The notes under the pieces: model-generated | What the model saw: the letters and a program-made list of their open reading frames with translations, nothing else | The model's database searches: none | Told to the model about the DNA's origin: nothing | Program-made: the position numbers and the translations under genes | In this document: piece by piece, positions 20,292 through 28,967 of the stretch | Layout: every line of letters starts with the position of its first letter | How positions within the stretch are numbered: position 1 is the first letter of the stretch | Source of the DNA: Noviherbaspirillum sp. Root189 | Lineage (GTDB): Bacteria; Pseudomonadota; Gammaproteobacteria; Burkholderiales; Burkholderiaceae_D | NCBI RefSeq assembly: GCF_001428545.1 | Contig: NZ_LMHZ01000005.1 | Span: 116,586-180,585, forward strand | DNA length: 64,000 nucleotides | Reading direction: 5' to 3'

Positions 20292-21191
20292 TCAAGCAGC
20301 GGCATCCGCTTCAAGCAGCTCCACCAGTTCACGCGCAAACTGCGGCAGCAGGTGGCGGCTGCGCATGCAGATCTGCAATTTCCGCAATGCCCACTCATCG
20401 GTCAACTGCACAATATGGATCGCCATGGTTTTGGCATGGCGGCGCGCGGAGGTTTCGGGCAGCACGCCGATACCGGCGTTGGCCTCGACCATGCGGCACA
20501 CCGCCTCGAAGTTACCCGCCTGTATTCGCGTCTTGAGCGTCTTGCTCAAGGCACCTGCCGCCTGTTTGACGAAGGCATGGATAGCGCTCGACTCATGCAG
20601 CCCGACGTGATCGTATTCCAGCGTTTTTTCGAAATCGATGACTTCAGTTTTTGCCAGAGGATGATTCATCGCCGTGACCAGTACCAGGCGGTCTTCGTGA
20701 TAAGGCAGCACCTCAAGTCCCTCGGTCCGTACATTACCCGCAACGATCCCGATATCGGTCTTGCCTTCGCTGACCGCCCGGACGATATCCTGGCTCAGGC
20801 GTTCGCGCAGGTCCACGCTGACATCAGGATGGCTTGCGAGAAATGACGACAGGATTGCGGGAAGAAATTCCGTGATGGCCGTGGTATTGGCAAACACGCG
20901 TACATGGCCTTTCATGCCCTGCGCATATTCCTGCAGTTCGCTACGCAGGTATTCGAGTTGCTGCAACACCAGCCGCGCATGATGCAGGAAAGCCTGGCCG
21001 GGCGGTGTCAGAGTCACGCCTTGGCTGGCGCGGATCAACAGCTTGGAGCCGACGCTGTCTTCCAGATTCTTGATGCGGGTGCTGGCCGCCGGCAATGACA
21101 TGTGTGACCGCTCGGCACCGCGCGTCAGGCTGTTCTCTTCGGCGATATGCACAAAGAGGCGCAAGTCGGTCAGGTCGAAATGGATAGCCAT
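20292..21191 (-). CDS. LysR-family regulator, likely of the itaconate genes
   Basis: 299 residues from MAIHFDLTDLRLFVHIAEENSLTRGAE, with AAAGGAGA upstream; the frame extends 27 codons further without support. N-terminal winged helix with MSLPAASTRIKNLEDSVGSKLL, then the effector domain (FLASHPDVSVDLRERLSQDIV; GKTDIGIVAG). It is on the same strand and just upstream of the hydratase gene, matching the P. aeruginosa locus, where a LysR gene adjoins the itaconate genes. Inducer not deducible. Confidence 0.88.
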   Translation of the reverse strand: MAIHFDLTDLRLFVHIAEENSLTRGAERSHMSLPAASTRIKNLEDSVGSKLLIRASQGVTLTPPGQAFLHHARLVLQQLEYLRSELQEYAQGMKGHVRVFANTTAITEFLPAILSSFLASHPDVSVDLRERLSQDIVRAVSEGKTDIGIVAGNVRTEGLEVLPYHEDRLVLVTAMNHPLAKTEVIDFEKTLEYDHVGLHESSAIHAFVKQAAGALSKTLKTRIQAGNFEAVCRMVEANAGIGVLPETSARRHAKTMAIHIVQLTDEWALRKLQICMRSRHLLPQFARELVELLEADAAA

Positions 21192-21444
21192 GGGTCTGCG
21201 GTCTCCTTTATCCCGGTATGTTGTTTCTGGCGACAGACGATCTTGTTTGCAGCCAAGCTTCCATTGTGGCACAGGTCAGTGCCACATCCGAACGACATCG
21301 GCACGGCCTTGAATCGTACAGAACTTGGTCGGTTTCTCATCCTCTAAACACTCCCGCGTTCAAGATTGAACGTGCAATTCACGCGTGACGGCGGAGAGCG
21401 GCACAGAGAATTTGCATCGCCATGCACGCTAGCAGAAGGAGTTC

Positions 21445-21648
21445 ATGATGAAAATGAGCAATCCCAATCGCGATCGAACCCAGGCAGCCGATCGTTTCGG
21501 AACGCAGCAAAAACAATCGGGCGATCAGCACATTCTCCCGCAAGACGAACCCGGCGTGGATCCTCACCGCCCGCATCGTATCAACCGTGAAGACATGGAG
21601 AAATTACGTCCCGCCGATCAGGACCCGGACGACCCGGCCCAGCCCTGA
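21445..21648 (+). CDS. Small hydrophilic hypothetical protein (67 aa)
   Basis: Starts MMKMSNPNRDRTQAADRF with AGAAGGAG seven bases upstream. It is rich in Asp, Pro, Arg and Gln, has no cysteine and no membrane segment, and contains HRINREDMEKL followed by the acidic tail ADQDPDDPAQP. Probably disordered and cytosolic. I do not recognise it; the good ribosome site is the main support. Confidence 0.6.
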   Translation: MMKMSNPNRDRTQAADRFGTQQKQSGDQHILPQDEPGVDPHRPHRINREDMEKLRPADQDPDDPAQP

Positions 21649-21799
21649 TGCGATGACTATCCGCACATAAGCGTAACCGGCAGCCGCCTGCATGACGGCT
21701 GCCGGTTGTAGGACAAACTCTGTCCCATGCTTATGGGGTACCCTGCGACGCCAAAGCAAGGTCTAATTGCATCTTTATGCTTGTTGAAAGTGAATTGCA

Positions 21800-21973
21800 A
21801 TGGAACGCAGGGAATACCGGCTGATGCAGATTGTTGGCATTGTCGTGCTGTGCGGCGCAGCAAGCGCGCTGTATGCGGATGCGACACTTGCCGCTGCCAT
21901 TTCCCTGGTGGTCGGTACGCTAATTCTTTTCGCCGGCCTCGTCGGCGCATGGATCGCGAAAGACGACAGGTAA
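21800..21973 (+). CDS. Small two-helix membrane protein (57 aa)
   Basis: Starts MERREYRLMQIVGIVVL. Two hydrophobic stretches, about residues 9-25 and 28-51, are separated by YAD, and the protein ends WIAKDDR. The charged N-terminus and the basic/acidic C-terminus fit an inner-membrane hairpin. The ribosome site (GAAAGTG) is weak. No family recognised. Confidence 0.5.
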   Translation: MERREYRLMQIVGIVVLCGAASALYADATLAAAISLVVGTLILFAGLVGAWIAKDDR

Positions 21974-21996
21974 CGAAGGATAAATCCGCACCAGGT

Positions 21997-23094
21997 TCAG
22001 GAAGCGGCCTCCGGACGATGTCCGGTCTTGCCATTCATCGTTGGTGGTAGGGCAATCAGGCGGCCCAGCGGTATTTCGATGAAATGATGGAACAGCGCGC
22101 CTGCCAGAATGCTTGCCATCCATGCGAATAACATCCCCCCTCCCTGCACTAACGGCGATGGAGTGCCCCAATGCGTGAACACGGCATTGACCAGCACGCA
22201 TACGGGGAAATGCATAAGGAAAACACCATACGAGATACGCGCCAGGTAGTTGAGCAAAGGAATGTGCCACCCTGCCACTGACGGCCGGTAACGATATACC
22301 GCAAACAGTGCGAGCGAAATCGCCAGGGAAACCGCGATGCGGCTACGGAAATCGATTTCCAGCGCCAAACCGCCTAACAGGATCATTCCGCCAACCAGCA
22401 TCGTTGCACTTTTTCCTTCACGTGCCGCTTGCGACGCCCACCATGCAAGCGCACCCAGTCCATAGCTTCCAAAAAAATACGGCGCCCAGTTATCCCATGC
22501 CGGATCACAATTGAAATAAAAGAGCGAGGCCGCCACACCCAGCGCAACCAGCGCATGCTGCATCTGGCGCACATTGCGGTTTTTTCCCGTCCATGCCGAC
22601 AACTTGAGCAGCATGACCAACGCGAAGTACAACTGGAAATCGATTGCGACATACCAGGCACCGGCCGACAAGGACTCGACGCCGAGTACGCCATGCAACA
22701 AAAGGCCATGGGCGGCAAGCTGAAACCAGGTCGGCATGGCGGTCAGCGAATAATGTTCCATCCATAGCGATGCCAGACGCGAAGCAGCCACCGCTGCAAC
22801 CATGGCTACCAGGAAGGGAGGAACCAGCTTGATGTAGCGGCGAACCACCATTTGTACGGCTTGTATGCGGTCGACGTCGCCGCGCGCGGTCAGGGATTTG
22901 GCAGCCAGGAATCCGCCAACAACAAGAAATACCTGGACAGCGATGCGTGCAGGCCCTTCCAGCCATGCCATCAGATCGGGCAGGACAGGCTTGACGTGAT
23001 CGGCCATCGGGCCATAAAAAACCAAATGATGGAAAACGATGAGATTAAAGGCAACGACCTTCAGCAGGTCGAGAAAGCGATAACGGGCTATCAA
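21997..23094 (-). CDS. Acyltransferase 3 family membrane protein
   Basis: 365 residues, about ten hydrophobic segments. N-terminal FLDLLKVVAFNLIVFHHLVFYG and the VFLVVGGFLAAKSL segment match the OafA/acyltransferase-3 family, which transfers acetyl or other acyl groups to extracytoplasmic sugars or glycans. The C-terminal SYGVFLMHFPV (histidine in a late helix) and HHFIEIPLG are also typical. No polysaccharide genes are adjacent, so the target is unknown. Confidence 0.9.
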   Translation of the reverse strand: MIARYRFLDLLKVVAFNLIVFHHLVFYGPMADHVKPVLPDLMAWLEGPARIAVQVFLVVGGFLAAKSLTARGDVDRIQAVQMVVRRYIKLVPPFLVAMVAAVAASRLASLWMEHYSLTAMPTWFQLAAHGLLLHGVLGVESLSAGAWYVAIDFQLYFALVMLLKLSAWTGKNRNVRQMQHALVALGVAASLFYFNCDPAWDNWAPYFFGSYGLGALAWWASQAAREGKSATMLVGGMILLGGLALEIDFRSRIAVSLAISLALFAVYRYRPSVAGWHIPLLNYLARISYGVFLMHFPVCVLVNAVFTHWGTPSPLVQGGGMLFAWMASILAGALFHHFIEIPLGRLIALPPTMNGKTGHRPEAAS

Positions 23095-23107
23095 AACAGT
23101 AAGCTAC

Positions 23108-23135
23108 AGAAAATGCATCAAAGATGGCATTTTCT
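23108..23135. promoter_or_regulatory. Small perfect hairpin upstream of the acyltransferase gene
   Basis: AGAAAATGC (23108-23116) pairs with GCATTTTCT (23127-23135) around a 10-base loop, 14 bp before the acyltransferase start. It would sit in the mRNA leader or promoter. Function unknown. Confidence 0.4.
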
Positions 23136-23234
23136 CATGTCTTCCTGAAACTTGTTTTGATGTAATAGAGCGTCCCGTGAAAGGACTTTAGGACATTAGC
23201 CCGGGAGGACTGGCCAGCATGCTGACGACCTGAA

Positions 23235-23266
23235 ATTGCACCGGCGGTTTCCGCACCGGTGCAATG
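23235..23266. terminator. Hairpin downstream of a small leftward gene
   Basis: ATTGCACCGG pairs with CCGGTGCAAT around an inner GCGG-TTT-CCGC stem, a stable structure just after the stop of the 45-aa gene. Only a short T run follows on the minus strand, so termination is likely but not certain. Confidence 0.45.
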
Positions 23267-23276
23267 CATTACCGCG

Positions 23277-23414
23277 TCAGATAGCTTTGAGTACCAGGAC
23301 TACCAGACCGGCGCTAATAGTCGCACCGACACAAGCTGCCGTCTGCATGCGGCGCAGGTGAAACAATGCGGCACGGCGGGCCGCCCGCGATTGGTCTTGC
23401 AGCATATTTTCCAT
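23277..23414 (-). CDS. Small single-pass membrane protein (45 aa)
   Basis: Starts MENMLQDQSRAARRAALFHL, a basic amphipathic region, followed by a C-terminal hydrophobic stretch ACVGATISAGLVVLVLKAI. This is the layout of a small tail-anchored membrane protein. The ribosome site is poor; a stable hairpin follows the stop. No family recognised. Confidence 0.45.
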   Translation of the reverse strand: MENMLQDQSRAARRAALFHLRRMQTAACVGATISAGLVVLVLKAI

Positions 23415-23738
23415 AACTTGTCCCACGTTCCAGATCCGAATAGTGCAAGTTGCACTGTAGCTTCAGTATAAGGACGGTTTAAGCGTCGACATGTGATACA
23501 TCGCACAGATCTGCAGCACTAGCACTAAAAAGCAACACTTCGCAGCCGGATGCCATCTCGCCGTACCTGAACGAAAGCCGATCGAATGTTGCCGATGTTC
23601 GAGTTCGACATCCGCAAAGAACTTCGCCAGCGCATTGATATCAGAATGGCCATATGAGGTTGATATCTGCTGCGTTGCAGCAGTTTTGCCTTCGTTAGTT
23701 TTCAGTTATCCAGTTTGTCTTTCCAACAAGGAGAAACC
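23415..23738. other. Intergenic region before the DJ-1/PfpI gene
   Basis: 324 bp. It should hold the promoters of the small leftward gene and of the PfpI gene. No repeat or gene recognised. Confidence 0.4.
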
Positions 23739-24497
23739 ATGCCGAATTCAAACGCCCTTAAGGGCCGTCGCATTGCCGTGCTAGCAGCTGACGGCTTTGA
23801 AAAAATCGAACTGACCGCACCGGTTGCGGCACTGGAAGCGGAAGGCGCCATCGTCGACATTGTGTCATTGCATTCCGGCAGTATCCGTGGCGTCAACCTG
23901 CATGAACCGGCGAGCAAGGTGCGCGTCAGTAAAACACTGCGCAAGGCAGATGCGGCTCGCTATGACGGCTTGCTGATACCGGGCGGTTTCATCAGTCCGG
24001 ACCTGCTGCGTCAGTCGGCAGAGGCGCGAGCTTTCGTACGCGCCTTTGATGAAAGGCGCAAACCGATTGCAACGCTATGTCATGGACCTTGGGTGCTTGC
24101 GTCTGCCGGGCTGACGGCTGGCCGCACCATGACATCCTGGCCGGGTATTCGCGACGACATTGTCAATGCCGGTGCAACCTGGCTCGATGCAGAGGTGGTC
24201 CGCGACGGCAACCTTGTGACCAGTCGTGGACCGCAGGACATCATTCCTTTTGTGCGCGCCATGACTGAGCTGTTCATGGAGCAAGCGCCTATCTTTTCCG
24301 GTATGGCACAGGCTGCACATTCCGATCCGCAGCGTGAAGCGCCACCTGAACTGATGATGCAGGCAATACGCTGGATGCCACGACCTTCTTTCCGTACGGT
24401 ACTTGGCCTTGCCGCGCTGGGAGCAGGCATCATCGCGATGAATCGCACACGCACCGGAAATACCGTCGCGACACAAGTCAGTCCTTCCGCGATGTAA
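23739..24497 (+). CDS. DJ-1/PfpI family protein with a C-terminal membrane extension
   Basis: 252 residues from MPNSNALKGRRIAVLAADGF with AAGGAGA upstream. Residues 1-190 form a PfpI/YhbO-type domain: DGFEKIELTAPVAALEAEGA, YDGLLIPGGFISPDLLR, and the nucleophile elbow ATLCHGPWVLASAGL with Cys near residue 115. Family members act as glyoxalase/deglycase-like or chaperone proteins in stress. Residues 195-252 are extra compared with the usual 170-190: a proline/methionine-rich linker and a hydrophobic VLGLAALGAGIIAM segment that could anchor the protein in the membrane. Confidence 0.9.
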   Translation: MPNSNALKGRRIAVLAADGFEKIELTAPVAALEAEGAIVDIVSLHSGSIRGVNLHEPASKVRVSKTLRKADAARYDGLLIPGGFISPDLLRQSAEARAFVRAFDERRKPIATLCHGPWVLASAGLTAGRTMTSWPGIRDDIVNAGATWLDAEVVRDGNLVTSRGPQDIIPFVRAMTELFMEQAPIFSGMAQAAHSDPQREAPPELMMQAIRWMPRPSFRTVLGLAALGAGIIAMNRTRTGNTVATQVSPSAM

Positions 24498-24715
24498 TGA
24501 ATTAACGAATAAAAAGCCGGGCAATGAGATCCTTGATTCCGCCAGCATTGCTCACTTGTCAGGCCCGTCATGTTGCCTCTTTATTCATCAATCAAGCGGC
24601 TGTTTCGCACACCGAAAAGCCGCTTGTTCACTAACACAAAATACCCCCTCGCAGACAGGCAATACAGAGTGAAAACTACGGTAATCCTGCGTCCGTAAAG
24701 GCCCGTTTTCGCTTA

Positions 24716-24735
24716 TACTGTGCACCCATACAGTA
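24716..24735. promoter_or_regulatory. LexA (SOS) box
   Basis: TACTGTGCACCCATACAGTA fits CTGT-N8-ACAG, the proteobacterial LexA consensus, with flanking TA on both sides making a palindromic edge. It overlaps a TATACT sequence that could be a -10 element and lies 15 bp before the ATG at 24750. Confidence 0.75.
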
Positions 24736-24749
24736 TCGCAGTTGTTGTC

Positions 24750-25061
24750 ATGATGAACTTGTTTGAAGGCTACAAACTTAACGCAGTAAAAGCACGTCTG
24801 GACGTTGCCATCACTAACATCGCAGAACGCCATCGTACTGCCGGTCGCGTGCTGACCTGGCGCCTGATTCATGAAATTGAAAAGGAAGCTCTTGAGACAC
24901 TTAAACAGGCGGGCGACCTTGAAATGAAGTACATCCAGATGGTTCGCTCCTCTCAATGGGGCTATGTGCCACGGGTCAACCAGCCAGCCGATCTAGAGGG
25001 ATATGAAGAATTACCGGTTGCAGTCACTACGATTCGAAAGGCTTATAAATCTTTTCATTAA
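24750..25061 (+). CDS. Conserved-looking hypothetical protein under a LexA box (103 aa)
   Basis: Starts MMNLFEGYKLNAVKARLDVA; a GTG ten codons upstream lies inside the LexA box and is unlikely. The sequence is helical and charged (AITNIAERHRTAGRVLTWRLI; EIEKEALETLKQAGDLEMKYIQ) with a C-terminal VAVTTIRKAYKSFH. No membrane segment or metal motif. The promoter implies DNA-damage induction; the function is unknown. A strong terminator follows at 25101. Confidence 0.75.
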   Translation: MMNLFEGYKLNAVKARLDVAITNIAERHRTAGRVLTWRLIHEIEKEALETLKQAGDLEMKYIQMVRSSQWGYVPRVNQPADLEGYEELPVAVTTIRKAYKSFH

Positions 25062-25100
25062 TGAAGCATTAATGAATTAGTAAACAAGCAGGGCAGAAGT

Positions 25101-25148
25101 AAAAAACACCGCGGCCGTCATAAAGACGGCCGCGGTGTTTTTGTTTTT
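25101..25148. terminator. Bidirectional rho-independent terminator
   Basis: AAAAAACACCGCGGCCGTC (25101-25119), loop ATAAA, then GACGGCCGCGGTGTTTTTG: a 13-bp GC-rich stem bounded by an A run on one side and a T run on the other, so it can work in both directions. It separates the SOS gene (+) from the small leftward gene. Confidence 0.92.
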
Positions 25149-25155
25149 GACACTC

Positions 25156-25311
25156 TTAATTACGGAGCAGCAAAAGTTCAAGATCTTCCAACGTAGGTGG
25201 TGCATACGCAGACACGCCTTCGTCTCGTGTGAAATAAGACAGGGATCCGTACGCATGAATGAATGTCGCACCGGCAAGCACAAACAGCAAAATTGCAAGC
25301 AAAGTCACCAT
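25156..25311 (-). CDS. Small membrane protein (51 aa)
   Basis: Start chosen at MVTLLAILLFVLAGATFIHAYG because AGGGGGA lies six bases upstream. Longer in-frame starts exist at 25317, 25350 and 25413 but have poorer ribosome sites. One N-terminal transmembrane helix, then YFTRDEGVSAYAPPTLEDLELLLLRN, an acidic tail. It converges on the terminator at 25101-25148. No family recognised. Confidence 0.55.
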   Translation of the reverse strand: MVTLLAILLFVLAGATFIHAYGSLSYFTRDEGVSAYAPPTLEDLELLLLRN

Positions 25312-25650
25312 ATCCATTCCCCCTATAAATACACGCAATGATTTCATCATGCATGCTTCTCGGCGATATTGATTTATGACAATACGGTAATTTGTTTTAG
25401 CCCGGAAATACATCTATTGTTAGTTCTGCAGCACATCGCATTGAGGCTTTGTCTTCGCATTAAAACTCTGAGTTCGTGCACAAAATCAAACAAGAACTAC
25501 ACGCGATGATAAACCGCCAGGTTTCCTCAGGGAATCGGCGATGTACTGTCGTTTTATCACTCAATTCAACCAACAATCACGACAATTGCGATTGAACAAT
25601 GCTTGCTACTTTTCCACTGGCATCCTATGTTTATTATCAAGGAGGCCGGA

Positions 25651-25752
25651 ATGCAAACATTATTACTTGAAGCACATGATCAGTGGGTCATCCTTTTTTA
25701 TATCGCGTGCTCTGTCGGGGCAATGCTTTGGTCCATGCGTAATCGCGGATAA
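25651..25752 (+). CDS. Very small membrane protein (33 aa)
   Basis: Starts MQTLLLEAHDQWVILFYIAC with AAGGAGG seven bases upstream, one of the best ribosome sites in the window. Residues 12-28 form a hydrophobic helix (WVILFYIACSVGAMLW), ending SMRNRG. The length and layout fit a single-pass regulatory peptide of the inner membrane. No relative recognised. Confidence 0.6.
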   Translation: MQTLLLEAHDQWVILFYIACSVGAMLWSMRNRG

Positions 25753-25913
25753 GTCTGGCAATAGTTGTTTCTTTTACTTGCTTATTTGCGTGCGTCTTCA
25801 AGAAAAAAGTTGGAAATGATGCACCGTTCGAAGCGCAATAGGCATTTATATTAATTATTGCCCTGCATGCAGGGGCATCCTGCATGCCCCCGTCGCAAGC
25901 CAGTCAACGTAAA

Positions 25914-26123
25914 TCAAATTACAAGCGTCGCATCGGCTGGTATTACCTGTAATACCTTACCCATGCTGTGCTGCACTTCCACCTTGTATTCCGCTTTGGC
26001 CAGACGCACGAGATTGAGCAGCGATTGGCGCAGTACATATTCTTCTTGTGCAGTAGCGTCTGCCCCCAGGGTGGCGTTTACAAGGTTCTCGATAGCGACT
26101 GCAGTGGTGAACTCGGTATGCAT
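25914..26123 (-). CDS. Small hypothetical protein (69 aa)
   Basis: Starts MHTEFTTAVAIENLVNATLGAD; helical, acidic, ending VIPADATLVI. No membrane segment or cysteine. There is no clear ribosome site, so the start is uncertain. Coding is supported mainly by protein-like composition (SLLNLVRLAKAEYKVEVQHS). Confidence 0.5.
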   Translation of the reverse strand: MHTEFTTAVAIENLVNATLGADATAQEEYVLRQSLLNLVRLAKAEYKVEVQHSMGKVLQVIPADATLVI

Positions 26124-26392
26124 CGTGGACTCGGTTAAAAGTGATTTAAGGAAACCAGAGTATCGCCTGTCACACCTCCGTCACACTTGACGATGCGCAA
26201 CCTTTCTTCGGAATTGTCCTACAAGGCCTCAGGATAACCGTCGCAGTCATACGACAGTTTTCCGAACGGGTCTGGCGCTACGATCTCTTGCATTTCCGCA
26301 ATTCAATCAAGCCGTTCTGCGGTTAGTGCAATTGTGCTGCCCGGCGACCGGCATGCTGTGTCGGTCGTCCAGTACATTCAAGAGCCGACATA

Positions 26393-26863
26393 TCAGCTCT
26401 TCGCTTTATGCGCACGAATTTGCTCCAGCAATTGCTGCGGACTGAACTGCGTATAGTCCTTATCGATTTCAAAACTCACAGCCGATTCCAGCTCCGGAGC
26501 AAGCAAGGTTCGCAACATGCCGAGAAACTTTGGCGAGACGACCAATGAAAGCTTCTGGAACTTTCCATCACGATGCGCCTGCAATAGGTAAGCGGCGATA
26601 TCCCTGGCAAACAATTCTGCTTCATGCTTGTCCGGAGTCTGCGGCGGTTCGTACGTCTTGCCAGGTGTCGGTGCCCCGGTGTTATGGATACTCTTTGATG
26701 CGGAAGTCGGGCCGCGCTTGTCGCTTTCCGTACTTTCCACCATGCGCAGGCGCGAAGCTTCATTGACCATGTCGTTGATTTCTTCCAAAGAGTCCGAAGA
26801 CTGTGCCTGGGAAAAGAATCTTGCCCGGCTTGCATTTGCTGAAACGATCCAAGTTGCGTTCAT
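26393..26863 (-). CDS. Host attachment protein-like (PF10116-type) protein
   Basis: 156 residues from MNATWIVSANASRARFFSQA with ACGAGGATGAT before ATG. The N-terminal WIVSANASRARFF and C-terminal LSLVVSPKFLGMLRTLL with FSPQQLLEQIRAH match proteins annotated as required for attachment to host cells, related to Rhizobiaceae genes. The middle, residues 45-85, is charged and probably disordered. The biochemical function of the family is not known; cytosolic. Confidence 0.85.
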   Translation of the reverse strand: MNATWIVSANASRARFFSQAQSSDSLEEINDMVNEASRLRMVESTESDKRGPTSASKSIHNTGAPTPGKTYEPPQTPDKHEAELFARDIAAYLLQAHRDGKFQKLSLVVSPKFLGMLRTLLAPELESAVSFEIDKDYTQFSPQQLLEQIRAHKAKS

Positions 26864-27398
26864 ATCATCCTCGTTAATACATTGGAAAAATCTTCGATGC
26901 CCGAAGCACCGCAATCGTTCCGCTTAGCCTAGGGAAAGCTTGGCGCGATTGTCGAGGCAAAGCCGCATCTTCCGGGTCTTCACAAAAGACAATGACGGCC
27001 AGAAAAATGGTATTGCGCAGTCCCGACCAGCGCGTAAAGGCGCAAGCCGTCTGCCCTGATCATCTGGTCTCCGCTGAGCACTTGTGCCACGCAATCTCCT
27101 TTCGTCAATGTCTGCGGCAAGTGACGTACCTGACCTCTATTCACCGGATCGTCCTGAAGCATCAACGCCAGCGTGCTTTATGGCATACCAGATCATGCGC
27201 AGAAGAATGACACGTGAAGCATGAAATGCTAAATGCTTCTTGTGCCAGAAGACGCAAGCGCCACCTATTTTTGGATCAAGGTAAGATACTGAAAGCTTCA
27301 GATACAGAGGATTTCCCGACAGGGATTTTTATGCGATCGCAACGTGTGCGCATCGCAGTTTCTTTCCGATATCCGTATGTTTCTTTCAGGGAGTTCTG
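26864..27398. other. Intergenic region, no gene seen
   Basis: 535 bp between two divergently transcribed genes. The open frames in it lack ribosome sites and have unconvincing composition. The last 100 bp should contain the oxygenase promoter. No repeats seen. Confidence 0.4.
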
Positions 27399-28433
27399 AT
27401 GCAGGTTCCAGTCATTGATATCTCGCCTTTGGTCGCAAGGTCATCCGGTCGCGATGACGTCGCGCGACAGATCGGCGCAGCCTGCCGCTTGCACGGATTT
27501 TTCTATATCGTTGGCCATGGTGTCGACCCGGCTTTACGGACGCGTCTTGAGTCTCTCAGCCGTGTGTTTTTCGCGCAGAGCGAGGATGACAAGATGCTCT
27601 TGCGCATGGCACTCGGCGGCAAGGCATGGCGAGGTTACTTTGCCGCGGGCAACGAGTTGACCTCAAACCGGCCGGACTGGAAGGAAGGACTGTACCTCGG
27701 AAGTGAACTAGGCCCAGCCGATGCGAGAGTGCGCGCAGGCATACCACTGCATGGACCGAACCTTTTTCCCGCGTTGTCTGGTTTCAGAGAAACGGTGCTG
27801 GCTTACCTTGACGCGCTCACCAGCGTCGCGCATCGACTGATGGAAGGCATCGCACTAAGCCTTGACTTATCAGCTGATTATTTTGCGGCGCGCTACACGA
27901 CCGATCCTTTGATCTTGTTCAGGATTTTTAATTACCCGAGCCGCCCTGCGCCAGAGGACATGGAGGTGCTTTGGGGTGTTGGCGAGCATACCGATTACGG
28001 CTTGCTTACCATTCTTGCGCAGGATGATGTCGGTGGACTTCAGATAAAAACCACGGAAGGCTGGATCGACGCGTCGCCAGTGCCCGACAGCTTTGTCTGC
28101 AATATCGGCGATATGCTCGACCGCATTACGGGCGGACGTTACCGCTCGACACCCCACCGCGTGATGCTGAACCACTCCGGACGGGATCGCCTTTCCCTTC
28201 CTTTCTTTTTCGATCCGAACTTCGATGCCATGGTCCGTCCCATCGAGGGCCTGCCTGGTGCACCCGACGATAGTGCCGCGCGATGGGACCGCGCGAACGT
28301 CCATGCATTTTCAGGGACCTATGGCGATTATCTGCTTGGCAAAATAGCCAAAGTATTTCCTGAATTACGCAGCAGTGTTAACCTCGATAATGCAGGCATG
28401 GCCGGGAGCACATCGGCGGGTGCAATAGGGTAG
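27399..28433 (+). CDS. 2-oxoglutarate/Fe(II)-dependent oxygenase, isopenicillin N synthase family
   Basis: 344 residues, with CAGGGAG before ATG. N-terminal DIOX_N domain (VPVIDISPLV; GAACRLHGFFYIVGHGV), then the catalytic double-stranded beta-helix: iron ligands His and Asp in GEHTDYGLLTIL, the distal His in YRSTPHRVML, and the 2-oxoglutarate-binding Arg-x-Ser in RDRLSLPFFFDPN. The substrate cannot be read from the sequence; neighbours give no pathway. Members oxidise small molecules in plants, fungi and bacteria. Confidence 0.92.
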   Translation: MQVPVIDISPLVARSSGRDDVARQIGAACRLHGFFYIVGHGVDPALRTRLESLSRVFFAQSEDDKMLLRMALGGKAWRGYFAAGNELTSNRPDWKEGLYLGSELGPADARVRAGIPLHGPNLFPALSGFRETVLAYLDALTSVAHRLMEGIALSLDLSADYFAARYTTDPLILFRIFNYPSRPAPEDMEVLWGVGEHTDYGLLTILAQDDVGGLQIKTTEGWIDASPVPDSFVCNIGDMLDRITGGRYRSTPHRVMLNHSGRDRLSLPFFFDPNFDAMVRPIEGLPGAPDDSAARWDRANVHAFSGTYGDYLLGKIAKVFPELRSSVNLDNAGMAGSTSAGAIG

Positions 28434-28450
28434 AGATCATTGCGCATTTC

Positions 28451-28846
28451 TCAACTTGCCTCATATTTATTGCCGGCGGTAGCGCGAATCGGATGGGTAT
28501 CATAGATAAGTGTAAGGTAACTCACCTTGTCGCTCCCTTCGTCAAACTCGAACAAGTCCATGACCTTGAAGGTGATCAGGGTGCCGTCGGTGACAGTCCA
28601 GTCGTACTGGAAATAGGCGGTGGCACGGTTGGCGCCCGTCGTACTGGTGAATACGTCGATGGGTGTGATGACGTTACGATTGGATGCGCCCTGCAAGCGT
28701 TCGAAGAAAGGGCCGGCGTGCATTTCGCCGAGAAACGGCGACAGCACTTTGCCGCCGGGGGAGAAGAGACCGACGATGGTGCCGTAGTCGCTCTCTCCCA
28801 GCGCTTTCATGTATTTGTGCAGTACGTCGATATAGGCTTGCTGCAT
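28451..28846 (-). CDS. SnoaL/NTF2-like protein
   Basis: 131 residues from MQQAYIDVLHKYMKALGESD behind AGAGGACGG. The sequence follows the NTF2 cone pattern: N-terminal helix with YMKALGESDYGTIVGLFSPGGKVLSPFLGEMHAGPFFERL, then beta strands (ATAYFQYDWTVTDGTLITFKVMDLFEFDE). Family members are isomerases, cyclases or simple ligand binders. It is convergent with the oxygenase gene, 17 bp between stops. Confidence 0.8.
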   Translation of the reverse strand: MQQAYIDVLHKYMKALGESDYGTIVGLFSPGGKVLSPFLGEMHAGPFFERLQGASNRNVITPIDVFTSTTGANRATAYFQYDWTVTDGTLITFKVMDLFEFDEGSDKVSYLTLIYDTHPIRATAGNKYEAS

Positions 28847-28967
28847 GACCGTCCTCTGAAAAATAGGAATAGGAATCGGCAATCATACCGTGAGGCTGCC
28901 GGTCTTACCTCGTGCCCGGACGCTCGACCCATGTTTCGACTGTGTTTAGGCGCGCTATTCCGCCCTT

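Noticed and set aside
26980..27399. Short ORFs of 60-72 codons before the oxygenase gene
   Set aside because: No ribosome sites, conflicting frames, unlikely composition.
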